A stretch of 64,000 bases of DNA from Streptomyces sp. Edi2 (GTDB taxonomy: Bacteria; Actinomycetota; Actinomycetes; Streptomycetales; Streptomycetaceae): the NCBI RefSeq assembly GCF_040253635.1, contig NZ_JBEJGX010000003.1, forward strand, positions 7,155,501-7,219,500. The letters are read 5' to 3'. A program made the translations under genes and the position numbers. The notes beneath the pieces are model-generated. The model was not told the DNA's origin and searched no databases. It was given only the letters and a program-made list of their open reading frames with translations. Shown one piece after another: positions 1-8,993 of the stretch; the first letter of the stretch is position 1, and each line of letters opens with the position of its first letter.

Positions 1-935
1 TGGCCGGCGCCGATCTTCCCGCCCAGCGGATGCCGGCGCAGCTTGTGCGCGGCCGAGTCGTAGGCGTGCTGCACCGCCCTCTTGGTCGTGCCGAGGTGGT
101 AGCGGCCGTGGTGCTTGGCGGTCCAGCGCAGCCAGTCGCTCCAGCGGCGCTGGAAGGCGATGTCCTGGTCGAGGTTGTTGCGGTACCAGATCTGGTGGGG
201 TGCGGGATTGACGACGCTGTCGAAGAGCATCCGCCGGACGTGGCCGGGGAAGAGCGTCGCGTAGACGGCCGCGAAGTACGTCCCGTACGAGGCGCCCATG
301 AAGTTCAGCTTCTTCTCGCCGAGCGCGGCCCGCAGCATGTCCAGGTCGCGGGCGTTGTTGACGGAGTTGTAGTACGGCAGGTCGGCGCCGATCCGGCGGA
401 CGCAGCCCCGGGCGTACGCTCTGGCCTGGGCGATTTTCCGGCGCTTGAAGGCCGCGTCGGGGTGCGGACGGCTGTCGGTGGGCGCCTTGCCGAACTTCTT
501 GGGGTCCTGGCACGACAGCGGCGCCGAGCGGCCCACGCCCCGTGGCGCATAGCCCACGAAGTCGTAGACGCGGGCCAGCTTGTCCCACTTGGGGAGCCCG
601 CCGTAGAGCGGGAACTCCATGCTGGACGCGCCCGGGCCGCCGGGGTTGAAGACCATGGCGCCCTGCCGTTCGCGGTGTGCGGTGGCCCGGATCCGGCTGA
701 CGGTCAGGTGGATCTTCTTGCCGTCGGGGCGCGCATAGTCGAGGGGGACGGTGAGTGTGCCGCACTCGACGGTCGACGGCAGATGCTCCACCGGTGCGCA
801 GCGGCCGAAGCCGATGCGGTGGGCAACGGGTGCGGGTGGCGTGGCGGCGGCCCCCGTGGCGCCGCCTGCCGGGGCAGTGGCGAGGGCGGTCACCAGCAGC
901 GACCCGATGGTGCCGTACAACGCAAGTGCTCTCAC
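1..935 (-). CDS. secreted S33-family alpha/beta hydrolase (tripeptidyl aminopeptidase type), partial
   Basis: The C-terminal end lies outside the window; 311 codons are visible. The GTG start at 935 follows a GAAGGGA ribosome site. Residues 1-25 form a signal peptide, followed by the RCAPVEHLPSTVECGTLTVPLDY block usual for Streptomyces tripeptidyl aminopeptidases. The oxyanion-loop motif NPGGPGAS is present, as is the nucleophile elbow GASYGTY with Ser216. The family cleaves N-terminal peptides outside the cell. The catalytic Asp and His should lie in the missing part. It is transcribed in the same direction as the MNIO operon, 84 bases downstream of it, so read-through is possible but not shown. 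Confidence 0.85.
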   Translation of the reverse strand, partial: MRALALYGTIGSLLVTALATAPAGGATGAAATPPAPVAHRIGFGRCAPVEHLPSTVECGTLTVPLDYARPDGKKIHLTVSRIRATAHRERQGAMVFNPGGPGASSMEFPLYGGLPKWDKLARVYDFVGYAPRGVGRSAPLSCQDPKKFGKAPTDSRPHPDAAFKRRKIAQARAYARGCVRRIGADLPYYNSVNNARDLDMLRAALGEKKLNFMGASYGTYFAAVYATLFPGHVRRMLFDSVVNPAPHQIWYRNNLDQDIAFQRRWSDWLRWTAKHHGRYHLGTTKRAVQHAYDSAAHKLRRHPLGGKIGAG

Positions 936-1019
936 TGGCCGTCCCTTCGTGTGTGCATACAAAAGGGATAGTTGGGGCGGCGATTGTCGATGTAAAGCAC
1001 CTGGCACCGGTGTCGGAGG

Positions 1020-1796
1020 CTATGCCCCGGAAGAGTGGAGCGCGGCGCGCAAGGTGGGGTCGGTGAGGGCGGTGGGGCCTCGGAGGGCGAACGAGGTGAG
1101 AGGGGGAAGGGGGGCGGGGGAGTCGGAAGTGCGGGGCAGTTTCTGTTCCCCCGCGTCGGTGGCCCAGTCGCTGTACGGGTGGAGCTCGAAGCGGGCCACG
1201 GCCCAGGTGCCGAGGGTGAGGATCAGCGGGAGCGCGAACCAGCCCAGCAGCAGCCCGTGGTCCGCGCCGGCCGGCGCCATCCAGGCGGCAGCGGCGGCGG
1301 ACAGCGGCACCAGGAGAGCGGCGCCCTGCACCAGGCGGACGGCGGTGGCGACGCCCGGGCGGACCGCGGCGGGCAGCGCCAGCCCGTCGGTCACCAGCCG
1401 GTCGGCCACCTCCCGCACCGCGGCATCCCCGACGAGGGTGTGCCGTATCTGCGGTATGCGGCACTGCCCTTCCGGGCCTATGGCGGTCAGGGTGGCGCGC
1501 TCGAAGGCGTCCTTGCCGACCGGGTCGACGACGGTCGCCCACCCGGTGTCGGTGAGCAGCAGCCGCCGCTGCTGGGCCATCAGCACCAGGACGAGGTCGG
1601 CGAGCCGGTGCGGGCCGCCGGAGAGGTAGGCCATCTCGTAGAGGGACAGCCCGGCGCGGTCGCCCTCTGCGGACGGCGCCGGGACGGTCCCGGGCGACGG
1701 CCGGGTGGTACGCGCGGCGGTGACCGCGGCACGGCACAGCAGTGCACAGGACAGCGCAGCCACGGCCGAGGCGAGAAGGAAGAAGAAGAGCCACAT
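1020..1796 (-). CDS. TIGR04222-like membrane protein without a Cys-rich tail
   Basis: 258 residues from the ATG at 1796, which begins with the membrane segment MWLFFFLLASAVAAL; no strong ribosome site is visible. The block LSLYEMAYLSGGPHRLADLVLVLMA resembles the [24 protein letters not shown] block of the neighbour ending at 2986, so the two are paralogues. Two further hydrophobic segments lie at roughly residues 150-200. The protein ends in an ordinary hydrophilic tail (HSSGA) with no Cys-Gly-Ser repeat. It is the last gene of the MNIO operon. Its role is unknown; it could be a membrane partner or a decayed second substrate. Family assignment is from memory of TIGR04222. Confidence 0.75.
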   Translation of the reverse strand: MWLFFFLLASAVAALSCALLCRAAVTAARTTRPSPGTVPAPSAEGDRAGLSLYEMAYLSGGPHRLADLVLVLMAQQRRLLLTDTGWATVVDPVGKDAFERATLTAIGPEGQCRIPQIRHTLVGDAAVREVADRLVTDGLALPAAVRPGVATAVRLVQGAALLVPLSAAAAAWMAPAGADHGLLLGWFALPLILTLGTWAVARFELHPYSDWATDAGEQKLPRTSDSPAPLPPLTSFALRGPTALTDPTLRAALHSSGA

Positions 1797-1873
1797 GGCC
1801 GAAGGTTCTACGCGATGAGTACAAATACCGCCACAAAATTTCTCACCATGCGGGCGGCGGCAGCGGGTCCCTG

Positions 1874-1951
1874 GGCCCTCAACAGCGGGTCCAGGGGCGT
1901 TCGACAGCGCGTTACGGCCCTCAACAGCGCGTTCGGGGGCGCTCGACGCGG
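1874..1951. repeat. two direct repeats, 42-base period
   Basis: Two roughly 36-base copies beginning GGCCCTCAACAGCG lie at 1874-1909 and 1916-1951, and a third partial copy (GGCCCCTCAAC) follows near 1959. They fill the gap between the Cys-rich gene and its tail-less paralogue. They could be the trace of a tail duplication, or a structured intercistronic spacer. Confidence 0.7.
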
Positions 1952-1963
1952 GTTCCGGGCCCC

Positions 1964-2986
1964 TCAACCACCGCCGCCGCAGCCGCCGCCCCCGCAGCTG
2001 GATCCGCTGCCGCAGCTCGAGCCGCCGCCCCCGCACGACGAGCCGCCCCCGCAGGACGAACTGCCGCAGGACGAACCGCTGCTGCCGCAGCCCGACCCGG
2101 AGCCGCCGTCGGAGGAGCCGCACCAGGAGCCGCCGTCGCTCCCCGAGCCTCCTCCGCCATCACCGCACGAGGAACCGCCGGACGACCCGGATCCGCTGCC
2201 CGCCGCGACGGCCGTGGCACGGTGCGCCTCCTCGAACTGCCGCCGCAGCAGCTCGTCCGCGATCAGCGCCGTACCGCCGAGTGCCACCGCCGGGGCGGCG
2301 GGCACCCAGGCCCCGCCCGCGCCGTCCCCTCCGGGGTGGGCCGCCGTCGCGGAGCGCAGCGCGAAGGTCCCCGCTTTGGTGATCCGGCGGGTGAACGCCT
2401 TCTTGCACAGCGACGCCACGACCAGGCCCACGACCACCGCGGGCACCGTCAGGAGCACCGGCCGCGGGTCGTACGGGCGGCCCCCGCCGCTCTCCGTGAA
2501 GGACAGCAGCACCGCGACGAAGAAGAGCACCACACAGGCCGTCATCTGGGCGCTCGCCAACCGGCGCCACCCCCGGCCGAGCGACGGACGGCGCAGCAGG
2601 CCACGGGCCGCCAGCCGGTCGCCGACCCCCTGGACCGCCGGGCTGCGCCTCGCCGTGGCGCGGAGCACCGACAGCGCACCGCCGGGCGTCCGGAAGACCG
2701 CGTCCAGTACGGCCGCCTCGACCGCGTCGCGGGCGAAGGCCTGGCGTACGGTCACCACACCCGGGCCGCCCACCGCGAGCCGGCCGTCCTCGTGCATCCC
2801 GGCGATCGCGGCGTCCACCACCCGCCCGGGGCCGCCGGCGAGGAACGCCGTCTCCCACACCTCGTGGACCACGGCGTCCCTGCGCCGGACGGACGGCGTC
2901 CGCAGCCGCACCGAGGCCGCGCCGATGAGCAGCACCAGCGACGCGGCACCGATCTCCAGGAAGACCCAAGAGGCGAACCCCGTCAC
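1964..2986 (-). CDS. TIGR04222-like membrane protein with Cys/Gly/Ser-rich C-terminal tail (candidate MNIO substrate)
   Basis: 340 residues. The GTG start at 2986 overlaps the stop of the upstream gene by four bases; a longer reading from 3079 is unlikely because it would run through that gene. Domains in order: an N-terminal membrane segment (residues 4-24), a soluble block with [29 protein letters not shown] sequence, two membrane segments near residues 160-205, then a tail at about 263-340 made almost only of Gly, Ser and Cys. The tail has nine cysteines, each followed by Gly, mostly as SSCG. Such a tail beside a DUF692 enzyme suggests that the cysteines are modified. The tail is presumably displayed on one side of the membrane. 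The chemistry is inferred. Confidence 0.85.
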   Translation of the reverse strand: MTGFASWVFLEIGAASLVLLIGAASVRLRTPSVRRRDAVVHEVWETAFLAGGPGRVVDAAIAGMHEDGRLAVGGPGVVTVRQAFARDAVEAAVLDAVFRTPGGALSVLRATARRSPAVQGVGDRLAARGLLRRPSLGRGWRRLASAQMTACVVLFFVAVLLSFTESGGGRPYDPRPVLLTVPAVVVGLVVASLCKKAFTRRITKAGTFALRSATAAHPGGDGAGGAWVPAAPAVALGGTALIADELLRRQFEEAHRATAVAAGSGSGSSGGSSCGDGGGGSGSDGGSWCGSSDGGSGSGCGSSGSSCGSSSCGGGSSCGGGGSSCGSGSSCGGGGCGGGG

Positions 2987-3510
2987 GTCCCGCTCCGGCC
3001 CAGGGCACGCCGCACGGCCCGCACCAGCCGGGCCACGGGCCGGGCGGACGGCGGCTTCGGGCCCGCGCGGTCCCGCCACCAGCGCGTCAACTGCTGCCGC
3101 GCGGCCGGGTCCTGGGGGCGCCCCTGGGCCAGCAGATGCGCCGCGAAGTCCAGGGCGTCCTGGCGGTAGCCGCCGCTCATGGGGCGGTGCCGCGCATAGT
3201 CCATGAACGCGGCCCGGTAGTCCGCGCCGAGGATGTCCGGCAGCTCGGGCGCGACCTTGGCGACCACCGCGGTCCGCTTGGCCGTCAGCGCCCGGCTCTG
3301 CACCTGCAGCCGCACCCGGTCGAAGCCCTCAGGGGCCGGCGTCCCGGCGACCAGCGCGGACAGCAACGCGGTCTGCGCCAGCGCCAGCCGCTGCCGCGCC
3401 GCATCGGTGCCCGCGCCGCTGTCGCCGTCGCCGGCCCTGCTGCCGCCTGCGCCGGCCCCCGCGCCGTCGCCCGGCGCGCTCTCCGGTACCGGCTCAAGCC
3501 GCCCGGGCAT
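2983..3510 (-). CDS. small SCO6045-like protein, probable MNIO partner
   Basis: 175 residues from the ATG at 3510, overlapping the end of the MNIO gene by 17 bases and the next gene by four. The first 35 residues are Gly/Ala/Asp-rich and probably disordered. The rest is helical, with the block [15 protein letters not shown] near residues 100-114 and a basic C-terminus. I recall the family as SCO6045-like C-terminal, found beside DUF692 genes. DUF692 enzymes of other classes work with a small partner that binds the substrate leader (HvfC/BufC, TglI). A similar docking role is inferred here from position and size; homology to those partners was not shown. Confidence 0.7.
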   Translation of the reverse strand: MPGRLEPVPESAPGDGAGAGAGGSRAGDGDSGAGTDAARQRLALAQTALLSALVAGTPAPEGFDRVRLQVQSRALTAKRTAVVAKVAPELPDILGADYRAAFMDYARHRPMSGGYRQDALDFAAHLLAQGRPQDPAARQQLTRWWRDRAGPKPPSARPVARLVRAVRRALGRSGT

Positions 3511-4336
3511 GACGGGCCTCCTTCAGCACGGTGCGTATCGCATCGAGTTCACCGGCCAGCTCCGCGCCCTCGGGGAAGTCCTCGTCCCGCTCCAGCAGCA
3601 CACCGGGCGGGGTGGTCCGGGCACACAGCTCGGCAAGGACGTCCAGCACGGGCCGGGTCACGGGGTGGGCATGGCTGTCGTGCCACACCCCGTCCCGCTC
3701 CACACCGCCCGCGACATGGACGTAGGCGAGGGCATCGAGCGGCAGCTCGTCCAGGGCGCGTGCCGGGTCCTCGCCCCGGTTGATGTGGTTCGTGTGGAGG
3801 TTGGCGGCATCGATCAGCAGCCGCACCCCGGTCCGCTCGACGAGCCCGGTCAGGAACTGCCCCTCGGTCAGCTCCTCGCCCGGCCAGTTGACGAGGGCGG
3901 CGATGTTCTCCAGCGCCAGCGGCACCGGCAGGGCGTCCTGGGCGATGCGTACGTTCTCGCAGAGCACGTCCAGCGCGTCACGGGTGCGCGGTACGGGCAG
4001 CAGATGCCCGGCCTCCATCCGCGGGGAGGCGGTGAGCGGACCGCCGGCCCGCACAAAGGCGATGTGCTCGGTGACCATCGGCGCGTCCAGGGCCTCGGCG
4101 CGTTCGGCGAGCGCGGTCAGCCGGCCGGCGTCCGGGCGGTCGGCGCCGCCGAGGCCGAGCGAGACACCGTGCGGGATGACGGTGGTGCCGCGCTCGCGCA
4201 ACTCCTGCAGTGCGTACGGCAGATGGCCGGGGCAGAGGTTCTCCGCCACCACCTCGACCCAGTCCACCCCGGGCAGCTCCGCGATCTCCGCGGCGATTTC
4301 CGGCCGCCAGCCGATTCCCGTACCCAGGCGCTCCAT
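3494..4336 (-). CDS. DUF692 multinuclear non-heme iron oxygenase (MNIO) family protein
   Basis: 280 residues, the normal DUF692 length, from the ATG at 4336 with an AGGGGGAG ribosome site. It reads as a TIM barrel with the family signatures in order: VEVVAEN (27-33), PHGVSLGLG (55-63, His56), [37 protein letters not shown] and DSHAHPV, then LLERDEDFP. The His, Glu, Asp and Asn residues in these motifs are the known iron ligands of the family. Characterised members (MbnB, TglH, ChrH, bufferin enzymes) oxidise cysteines of ribosomal peptides. First gene of a four-gene overlapping operon ending at 1020; the Cys-rich protein encoded at 1964-2986 is its likely substrate. Confidence 0.9.
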   Translation of the reverse strand: MERLGTGIGWRPEIAAEIAELPGVDWVEVVAENLCPGHLPYALQELRERGTTVIPHGVSLGLGGADRPDAGRLTALAERAEALDAPMVTEHIAFVRAGGPLTASPRMEAGHLLPVPRTRDALDVLCENVRIAQDALPVPLALENIAALVNWPGEELTEGQFLTGLVERTGVRLLIDAANLHTNHINRGEDPARALDELPLDALAYVHVAGGVERDGVWHDSHAHPVTRPVLDVLAELCARTTPPGVLLERDEDFPEGAELAGELDAIRTVLKEARHARAA

Positions 4337-4721
4337 GGCTCCCCCTCTTGCTCCGTGGTCTCGGTACTCATGGCCGCGGCGGGACGGAGCGAACCCTGCA
4401 GCGGACTAGTTCAGAGGTTGATTTGAGCTTCCTCCACAAGGGTGCAGGGCCGGTCGTGGCCCGGGTGCAGCGGGGTCGCGGCCCGGGTGCGGCGGGGGTG
4501 GTGGCCCTGCCGCACCGGGGGTGTGTAGGACCCGCCGGTGGCTTGTTCCGGACGGAGCCTGTCCCGGACGGAGCCTGCCCCGGACGGAGCCTGTCCCGGG
4601 CGGGCGCTCAAGCTGCGGTTTCCCCGCGGTCACCGGGACCTTCGCCCTGTCCGGTCGCCGCTGTCCGTCCGCCCCTGTCCGGTCGCCGCCGTCCCGCACC
4701 CGGCGGCCGGCCCCTGCCGCG
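4337..4721. other. intergenic region, MNIO operon upstream and LysR downstream
   Basis: No convincing gene is seen in these 385 bases. The part next to 4336 must hold the promoter of the MNIO operon. The middle is low-complexity GC-rich sequence with short repeats. Confidence 0.6.
4548..4595. repeat. 16-base tandem repeat, three copies
   Basis: Three copies of CCGGACGGAGCCTGTC run head to tail; the middle copy differs by one base. A degenerate fourth copy follows. Confidence 0.85.
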
Positions 4722-5669
4722 TCACGTGGCCGGGCTCCCGGGTGCGTGAAGAGTCCGGCGGATGGCGTTGCGGAGCCAGTGGTGGCCGCCGTCGGCTGCA
4801 TGGCGGGGGTGCCAGGCCATGCCGATGGTCACCGGCGGCAAGGGCAGGGGGATGTCGAGGAGGCGCAGGCCGAGGGTGGTGGCGGCGTCGGTGAGGGGGG
4901 AGGGGGCGTCGCCGCGGGGTGTGGTGGGGAGGAGGCAGACGGCATCGCTGCGGGCGGCGAGGGCCGCCGCGGCCAGATGGCTGGGGAGGACGACGGCGAC
5001 CCGCCGGTGGAGGTTCCGCTCGGCCAGGGCGGTGTCCAGGGGGCCGGTGAACCGGCCGCGCCGGCTCACCACGACGTGTTCGGCGGCAGCGAGCCGTTCC
5101 GGGGTCAGAACCCCTTCGGCGAGGGGGTGACCGGGCCGGACGGCCGCCGCCATCCGGAGCGTGACCAGCTCTTCGACCTGGGTCTCGGGATCGACGTGGT
5201 CGATGGCCCCGACCTCCAGGTCGATCCGGCCCTCGCGCAGGGCCGGTCCGGCTTCCCACTCCTCGGGCCGGAACCGCAGCGAAACCCCCGGCGCCTCCTG
5301 CCGGACCAGCCGCATCAGCCCGGGGGCCAGCGCCGCGCCGATCAGGTCGGCCGCCTGGAGGGTGAAGGTGCTGCGCAGGGTGGCGGGGTCGACGCCGGTG
5401 CCGGGAGTGAGCAGTGTGCCGAGGCGGCGTACCACCGCGGCCGCCTCGTCGCGCAGGGCCTGGGCGCGGGGAGTGGGGACCATGGTCTGGCCCGCCCGGA
5501 CCAGGAGAGGGTCCTGGAGGATGCGCCGGAGGCGGGCGAGGGTGCGGCTCATGGCGGCGGGCGACGTGTGCAGGCGCGCGGCGGCGCGGGTGACACTCTG
5601 CTCGGCCAGCAGAGCGTCCAGCGCGACGGCGAGATTTGCGTCGATGACAGGGTCAGGACTGCTGCTCAA
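4722..5669 (-). CDS. LysR-family transcriptional regulator
   Basis: 315 residues. The N-terminal winged helix contains LLAEQSVTRAAARLHTSPAAMSRTLARLRRILQDPLLVRAG (residues 20-60), and a LysR substrate-binding domain follows (from about residue 90). It is divergent from the NmrA-like reductase at 5784, the usual arrangement for a LysR regulator and its target. The 114-base gap holds a perfect inverted repeat at 5713-5725. The inducer is unknown. Confidence 0.9.
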   Translation of the reverse strand: MSSSPDPVIDANLAVALDALLAEQSVTRAAARLHTSPAAMSRTLARLRRILQDPLLVRAGQTMVPTPRAQALRDEAAAVVRRLGTLLTPGTGVDPATLRSTFTLQAADLIGAALAPGLMRLVRQEAPGVSLRFRPEEWEAGPALREGRIDLEVGAIDHVDPETQVEELVTLRMAAAVRPGHPLAEGVLTPERLAAAEHVVVSRRGRFTGPLDTALAERNLHRRVAVVLPSHLAAAALAARSDAVCLLPTTPRGDAPSPLTDAATTLGLRLLDIPLPLPPVTIGMAWHPRHAADGGHHWLRNAIRRTLHAPGSPAT

Positions 5670-5712
5670 GGGCGTAATTCCATTTCAGGCAATGATTCCG
5701 TGCTCAAGTTCC

Positions 5713-5725
5713 CATTGTGGCAATG
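5713..5725. promoter_or_regulatory. candidate operator, perfect inverted repeat CATTG-TGG-CAATG
   Basis: CATTG-TGG-CAATG lies between the divergent LysR and reductase genes. A further CAATG at 5690-5694 makes a second, wider pair with it. Position and symmetry suggest a regulator site; nothing else proves it. Confidence 0.5.
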
Positions 5726-5783
5726 CCGTTGCCCTTCGCAGGATGAGGGACGTACCGATCCGGCACGACCCCCTGAGGTTTTC

Positions 5784-6677
5784 ATGATCGTCATCACTGC
5801 TCCCACCGGGAACATCGGCCGCCACCTGCTGCCCCTGCTCCTGGAGTCCGCCCCTGCCCACGGCGAGGAGGTGCGGGTGGTCGTGCGCGACCCCGCCCGG
5901 CTCCCCGACCCGGTGCGCGAACGCGTCGAGGTGATCACCGGCTCGCACGGTGACGCCGGGGTCGTCGACCGGGCCTTCGAGGGCGCGGACGCCGTCTTCT
6001 GGCTCGTCCCCCCGGACGCCTCCCTGGCCCCGGAGGACGCCTACTGCGGCTTCACCCGCCCCGCCGCGAAGGCCCTCGCCGCGCACGGAGTCGGCCACGT
6101 CGTCGGTGTCTCCGCGCTCGGTCGCGGCACCCCGCTCGCCGACCGCGCCGGACTCGTCACCGCTTCCCTCGCCATGGACGAGCTGATCGCCGGCACCGGC
6201 GTCGCCTACCGCGCCCTGGCCAACCCCTCGTTCTACGAGAACCTGCTGGAGGAGGCCGACGCGATCCGCGAGAAGGGCGTCTTCACCGACGTCGTCGAGG
6301 GCGACCGCAGGGCCCCCCTCGTCGCCGTCGCCGACATCGCGGCCGTCGCCGCCGGCCTGCTGCTGGAGCGCTCGTGGACCGGCAGCGACAGCGTCCCGGT
6401 CCTCGGCCCGCAGGATCTGTCCCCCGACGACCTGGCCCGCATCATGACCGAGCAGTTCGGCCGCCCCGTCCGCTACGCACGCCAGCCGTTCGACGAGCTG
6501 TACACCGAGCTCGTCGGCTACGGCCTCAACGAGGCGTTCGTCCAGGGCATCGTCGACATGAAGCGGGCCAAGGACGAAGGCCTCGACGCAGGCGTCGCCC
6601 GTACCCCGGACACCGCCTCCCGCACCACCTTCGAGCAGTGGTGCGCCCGGACCCTCAAGCCCGCCGTCCTCTCCTGA
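5784..6677 (+). CDS. NAD(P)-binding NmrA-like reductase
   Basis: 297 residues. It starts [19 protein letters not shown], a Rossmann nucleotide-binding loop at the extreme N-terminus. Later features of the NmrA/atypical SDR class are WLVPPD, the helix [11 protein letters not shown] and the substrate-side segment [13 protein letters not shown]. The start at 5784 follows a GAGG ribosome site. The family includes quinone reductases and NADPH sensors; the substrate cannot be read. It is divergent from the LysR gene and followed after about 75 bases by the darcynin gene, so the two are probably co-transcribed and LysR-controlled. Confidence 0.85.
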   Translation: MIVITAPTGNIGRHLLPLLLESAPAHGEEVRVVVRDPARLPDPVRERVEVITGSHGDAGVVDRAFEGADAVFWLVPPDASLAPEDAYCGFTRPAAKALAAHGVGHVVGVSALGRGTPLADRAGLVTASLAMDELIAGTGVAYRALANPSFYENLLEEADAIREKGVFTDVVEGDRRAPLVAVADIAAVAAGLLLERSWTGSDSVPVLGPQDLSPDDLARIMTEQFGRPVRYARQPFDELYTELVGYGLNEAFVQGIVDMKRAKDEGLDAGVARTPDTASRTTFEQWCARTLKPAVLS

Positions 6678-6753
6678 CGACGCACCACCCTTCACCGGAC
6701 ACACCATGCCCACCGCACCACAGCCACCCGCAGCCACTCCGGAGGCCCCCGTC

Positions 6754-7119
6754 ATGCCCGCCGAGGACACCGCACCGCCGGTCACCGCGTTCATGCTCGT
6801 CAAGACCACACCCGAGTGGCTTGCCATGACCCCCCAGGAACGGGTGAACGCTTTCAGCACCCAGGTCATCCCGGCGATCAAGGCCAAGACCACCGGCGTC
6901 CGGTCACGCTTCTACGACACGGAGTTCTACTCCACCCGCGTCACCGACGTCTGGGTCTGGGAAGCCGACGACCACAACGCCTACCAGCTCCTCATCGACG
7001 CGCTGCGCGAAACCCCGTTCTGGGACCGCTACTTCGAGGTCGTCGACCTCCTCGTCGGCACCGAGAACGGCTACGCCCGCACCTACGGCGTCGACCCCGT
7101 CACCACCGTCAGCACCTGA
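6754..7119 (+). CDS. darcynin-family protein
   Basis: 121 residues from the ATG at 6754, chosen because GGAGG lies eight bases upstream; an ATG at 6706 in the same frame has no ribosome site. The core [21 protein letters not shown], the RFYDTEFY block, the VWVWEADD block and [18 protein letters not shown] match the darcynin family as I remember it, a small alpha/beta-barrel-like fold. Function is unknown. Its place after an NmrA reductase suggests a role with a small redox-active or aromatic molecule. Confidence 0.8.
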   Translation: MPAEDTAPPVTAFMLVKTTPEWLAMTPQERVNAFSTQVIPAIKAKTTGVRSRFYDTEFYSTRVTDVWVWEADDHNAYQLLIDALRETPFWDRYFEVVDLLVGTENGYARTYGVDPVTTVST

Positions 7120-7148
7120 TACACCGCCCCGCCCGCGATGCAGGTGCG

Positions 7149-7180
7149 GTGCCCTCCGGCCCCTTGGAGCCGGAGGGCAC
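7149..7180. terminator. terminator hairpin after darcynin
   Basis: A perfect 12-bp stem, GTGCCCTCCGGC / GCCGGAGGGCAC, with an 8-base loop, lies 30 bases past the darcynin stop. It also lies beyond the end of the minus-strand gene at 7249, so it can serve both. Confidence 0.85.
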
Positions 7181-7248
7181 CGGCGCAGGGCGCCTTCTCC
7201 AGCATTCCCGTGGAGAGATCAACTTCGGGAGTCAGGCAGTTCCGGGAG

Positions 7249-7821
7249 TCAGGCAGGGCGGTGAAGCCCTCCCTGGCGGAGGGTCCGCACGGCGAGTACC
7301 GGGTTGATGGGTGCGACGAGTTGCCCGACCGCAAGGGTCACGAGCCGGGGCGGCGGGGCTTCGCCGCGGAGCAAGGCGTTGACGTAGTCGAGCGCTTGGC
7401 CCGGAGAGAGCATCGCCAGTCTCTGCCGCAGGGCGCGCACGGCCTGCATGCGTCCTCGCGTGGCGGCGGTCTCGCGCAGCTCGTCGTGCAGCTCGTCCAC
7501 CGCGGTTCGCACGCGCATCCCCCGGATCCGGGCGCGGTAATCCGCCTCCCACTCCCCGCCCCTCTCGGAGAGGACTCCGACCTGGTGCAGCCCTCCGTCG
7601 ACGCGGTCCACCAGGTACGGCCCGTGGCCGATCAGCATGGCCGCGGGGTTCCGCGTACGGACGTACTCCTCGGACTGCCAGTAGACCTTCCAGACCAGCT
7701 CGTGTTCCGCCACGCGCAGCACTGCCGTGCGCACCGGCTCCACGCCCAGGGCCGACAATTTCTGATGCTCGCGGTCCAGCTCTTCCTCGACGAGACGAAC
7801 CGCGGCTTCTCGCTCCACCAC
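7249..7821 (-). CDS. YrhB/Imm35-domain protein
   Basis: 190 residues. The first 90 carry ELVWKVYWQSEEYVRTRN and MLIGHGPYLVDRVDGGLHQVG, the pattern of YrhB/Imm35 proteins, a family with members predicted as immunity proteins to polymorphic toxins. A helical C-terminal extension of about 90 residues (RMQAVRALRQRLAML, DYVNALLRGE) is not part of that domain. No toxin gene is visible nearby, so an immunity role is not supported by context. Two adjacent GTG codons (7821, 7818) could start it. Confidence 0.7.
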   Translation of the reverse strand: MVEREAAVRLVEEELDREHQKLSALGVEPVRTAVLRVAEHELVWKVYWQSEEYVRTRNPAAMLIGHGPYLVDRVDGGLHQVGVLSERGGEWEADYRARIRGMRVRTAVDELHDELRETAATRGRMQAVRALRQRLAMLSPGQALDYVNALLRGEAPPPRLVTLAVGQLVAPINPVLAVRTLRQGGLHRPA

Positions 7822-7929
7822 GCGTGCAGCTTGCCCTGCGGATCAGGAGCCGGCCAACAGGTTTCGCCCGCCGCAAGCACCGTTCGAAGCGCCCGCGCCT
7901 GCGCAGACATGCCTTTCCCGGGTTCTGGT

Positions 7930-8754
7930 TCAGCCGCGTTCCGGCAGGCGGATTGCTTCGATGTACGAGTCGTCGAGGAGGGCTTCGATCAGCGGTGCCG
8001 GTCCTGCGACCTTGGTGCCCCACAGGTCGTAGTCGGTGCAGGCGACCCAGGAGCGGTCGGCGGCCCAGAGGTTGGACGGGCTGAAGTCGGCTTCGGCGTT
8101 GTCGTACAGGGCTTTGGCGTCGCCGAGGCGTCCTGCGCGTACGTGCAGGTTGTCGAAGTCGCAGTGGAGCATGAGCGGGGTGTAGTAGGCCAGGCAGGAG
8201 GTGTCCGGGCCCGCGGGGCTCTGCTCGATCAGGATCTCGATGAGCCGGTCGTAGGTCTCGCGGTCCAAGCTGCCTTCGGTGGGCGGGCAGATGCCGAGCG
8301 GCCAGCTGCCGTTCTTCTTCGCCGAGGGGAAACAGTGCAGACAGGGCAGGTGGCCTTCGGGCACGAGCGGGTCGCCGGTTCGCTCCGCCAGCTCGGCCCA
8401 GCGCAGCCGTCGCCAGCCGTCCCCCGGGTGAGCGGCGCGGCCGAGACCGCCTCCGGTCGCGGTCCCCAAGGTGTTGAGGTCGATGCCGGCTACCGGATCG
8501 GGCTCAAGTGCCCCGTCAGCGACCAGGGCCCGGAGGTGATCGTCGTAGGAGATGCCACCCGGGCCCTGCTCGTGTTCGTACATGGCGTTCAGCACCCAGG
8601 CCGCGTCGGGCATGGGGGGCGGCATGAACCCGGTGACGCCGTCGCCGGCCAAGTCGTACAGCCAGTCGGTTTCGTCGGCCTCGGCAAGCGGCCACTGTGT
8701 GTTCAGCAGGCCGGACCGGACGGACCGGCCGGACTCCTCGGGCACCACGGGCAT
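7930..8754 (-). CDS. conserved hypothetical protein
   Basis: 274 residues from the ATG at 8754. It is acidic and soluble, with no signal or membrane segment. A CLHC pair lies near the middle (GHLPCLHCFPSAKKNGSW). The C-terminal block DRSWVACTDYDLWGTKVAGP recurs, as I recall, in several uncharacterised Streptomyces proteins. I do not recognise a function. It follows the PTH2 gene on the same strand after 239 bases of non-coding DNA. Confidence 0.65.
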   Translation of the reverse strand: MPVVPEESGRSVRSGLLNTQWPLAEADETDWLYDLAGDGVTGFMPPPMPDAAWVLNAMYEHEQGPGGISYDDHLRALVADGALEPDPVAGIDLNTLGTATGGGLGRAAHPGDGWRRLRWAELAERTGDPLVPEGHLPCLHCFPSAKKNGSWPLGICPPTEGSLDRETYDRLIEILIEQSPAGPDTSCLAYYTPLMLHCDFDNLHVRAGRLGDAKALYDNAEADFSPSNLWAADRSWVACTDYDLWGTKVAGPAPLIEALLDDSYIEAIRLPERG

Positions 8755-8993
8755 ATCCGCGTCAATCCTCCTGGCGTAGGGCGGCCGTCCGTGCGGGAGG
8801 CGACCGCGTCTCGGGCCTGTCCGAGCGGGTCCCGCCCGGCTGGTCCGGGCGAGGCCACAGGTAGTGGTCGTGCGCGTGGGCCGGGCAGCAAGTGCGCCGG
8901 CCGGCCCGGGCGGCCAGGGCGTGCATGACGGCGACCGAGGACCTGCCGATGCGTGCCCCGGCGTTCCTGCGCCGGGACGGAGAAGCCAACCGT

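Noticed and set aside
30..971. 313-codon open frame on the plus strand over the S33 hydrolase
   Set aside because: It is the complement of a gene with a clear signal peptide, ribosome site and catalytic motif; its own sequence has no family motif.
1035..3206. 723-codon plus-strand frame rich in Pro and Gly across the TIGR04222 genes
   Set aside because: Low-complexity antisense reading produced by the Gly/Ser/Cys codons on the other strand.
4546..4600. 16-base tandem repeat as a CRISPR array
   Set aside because: Copies are head to tail with no spacers.
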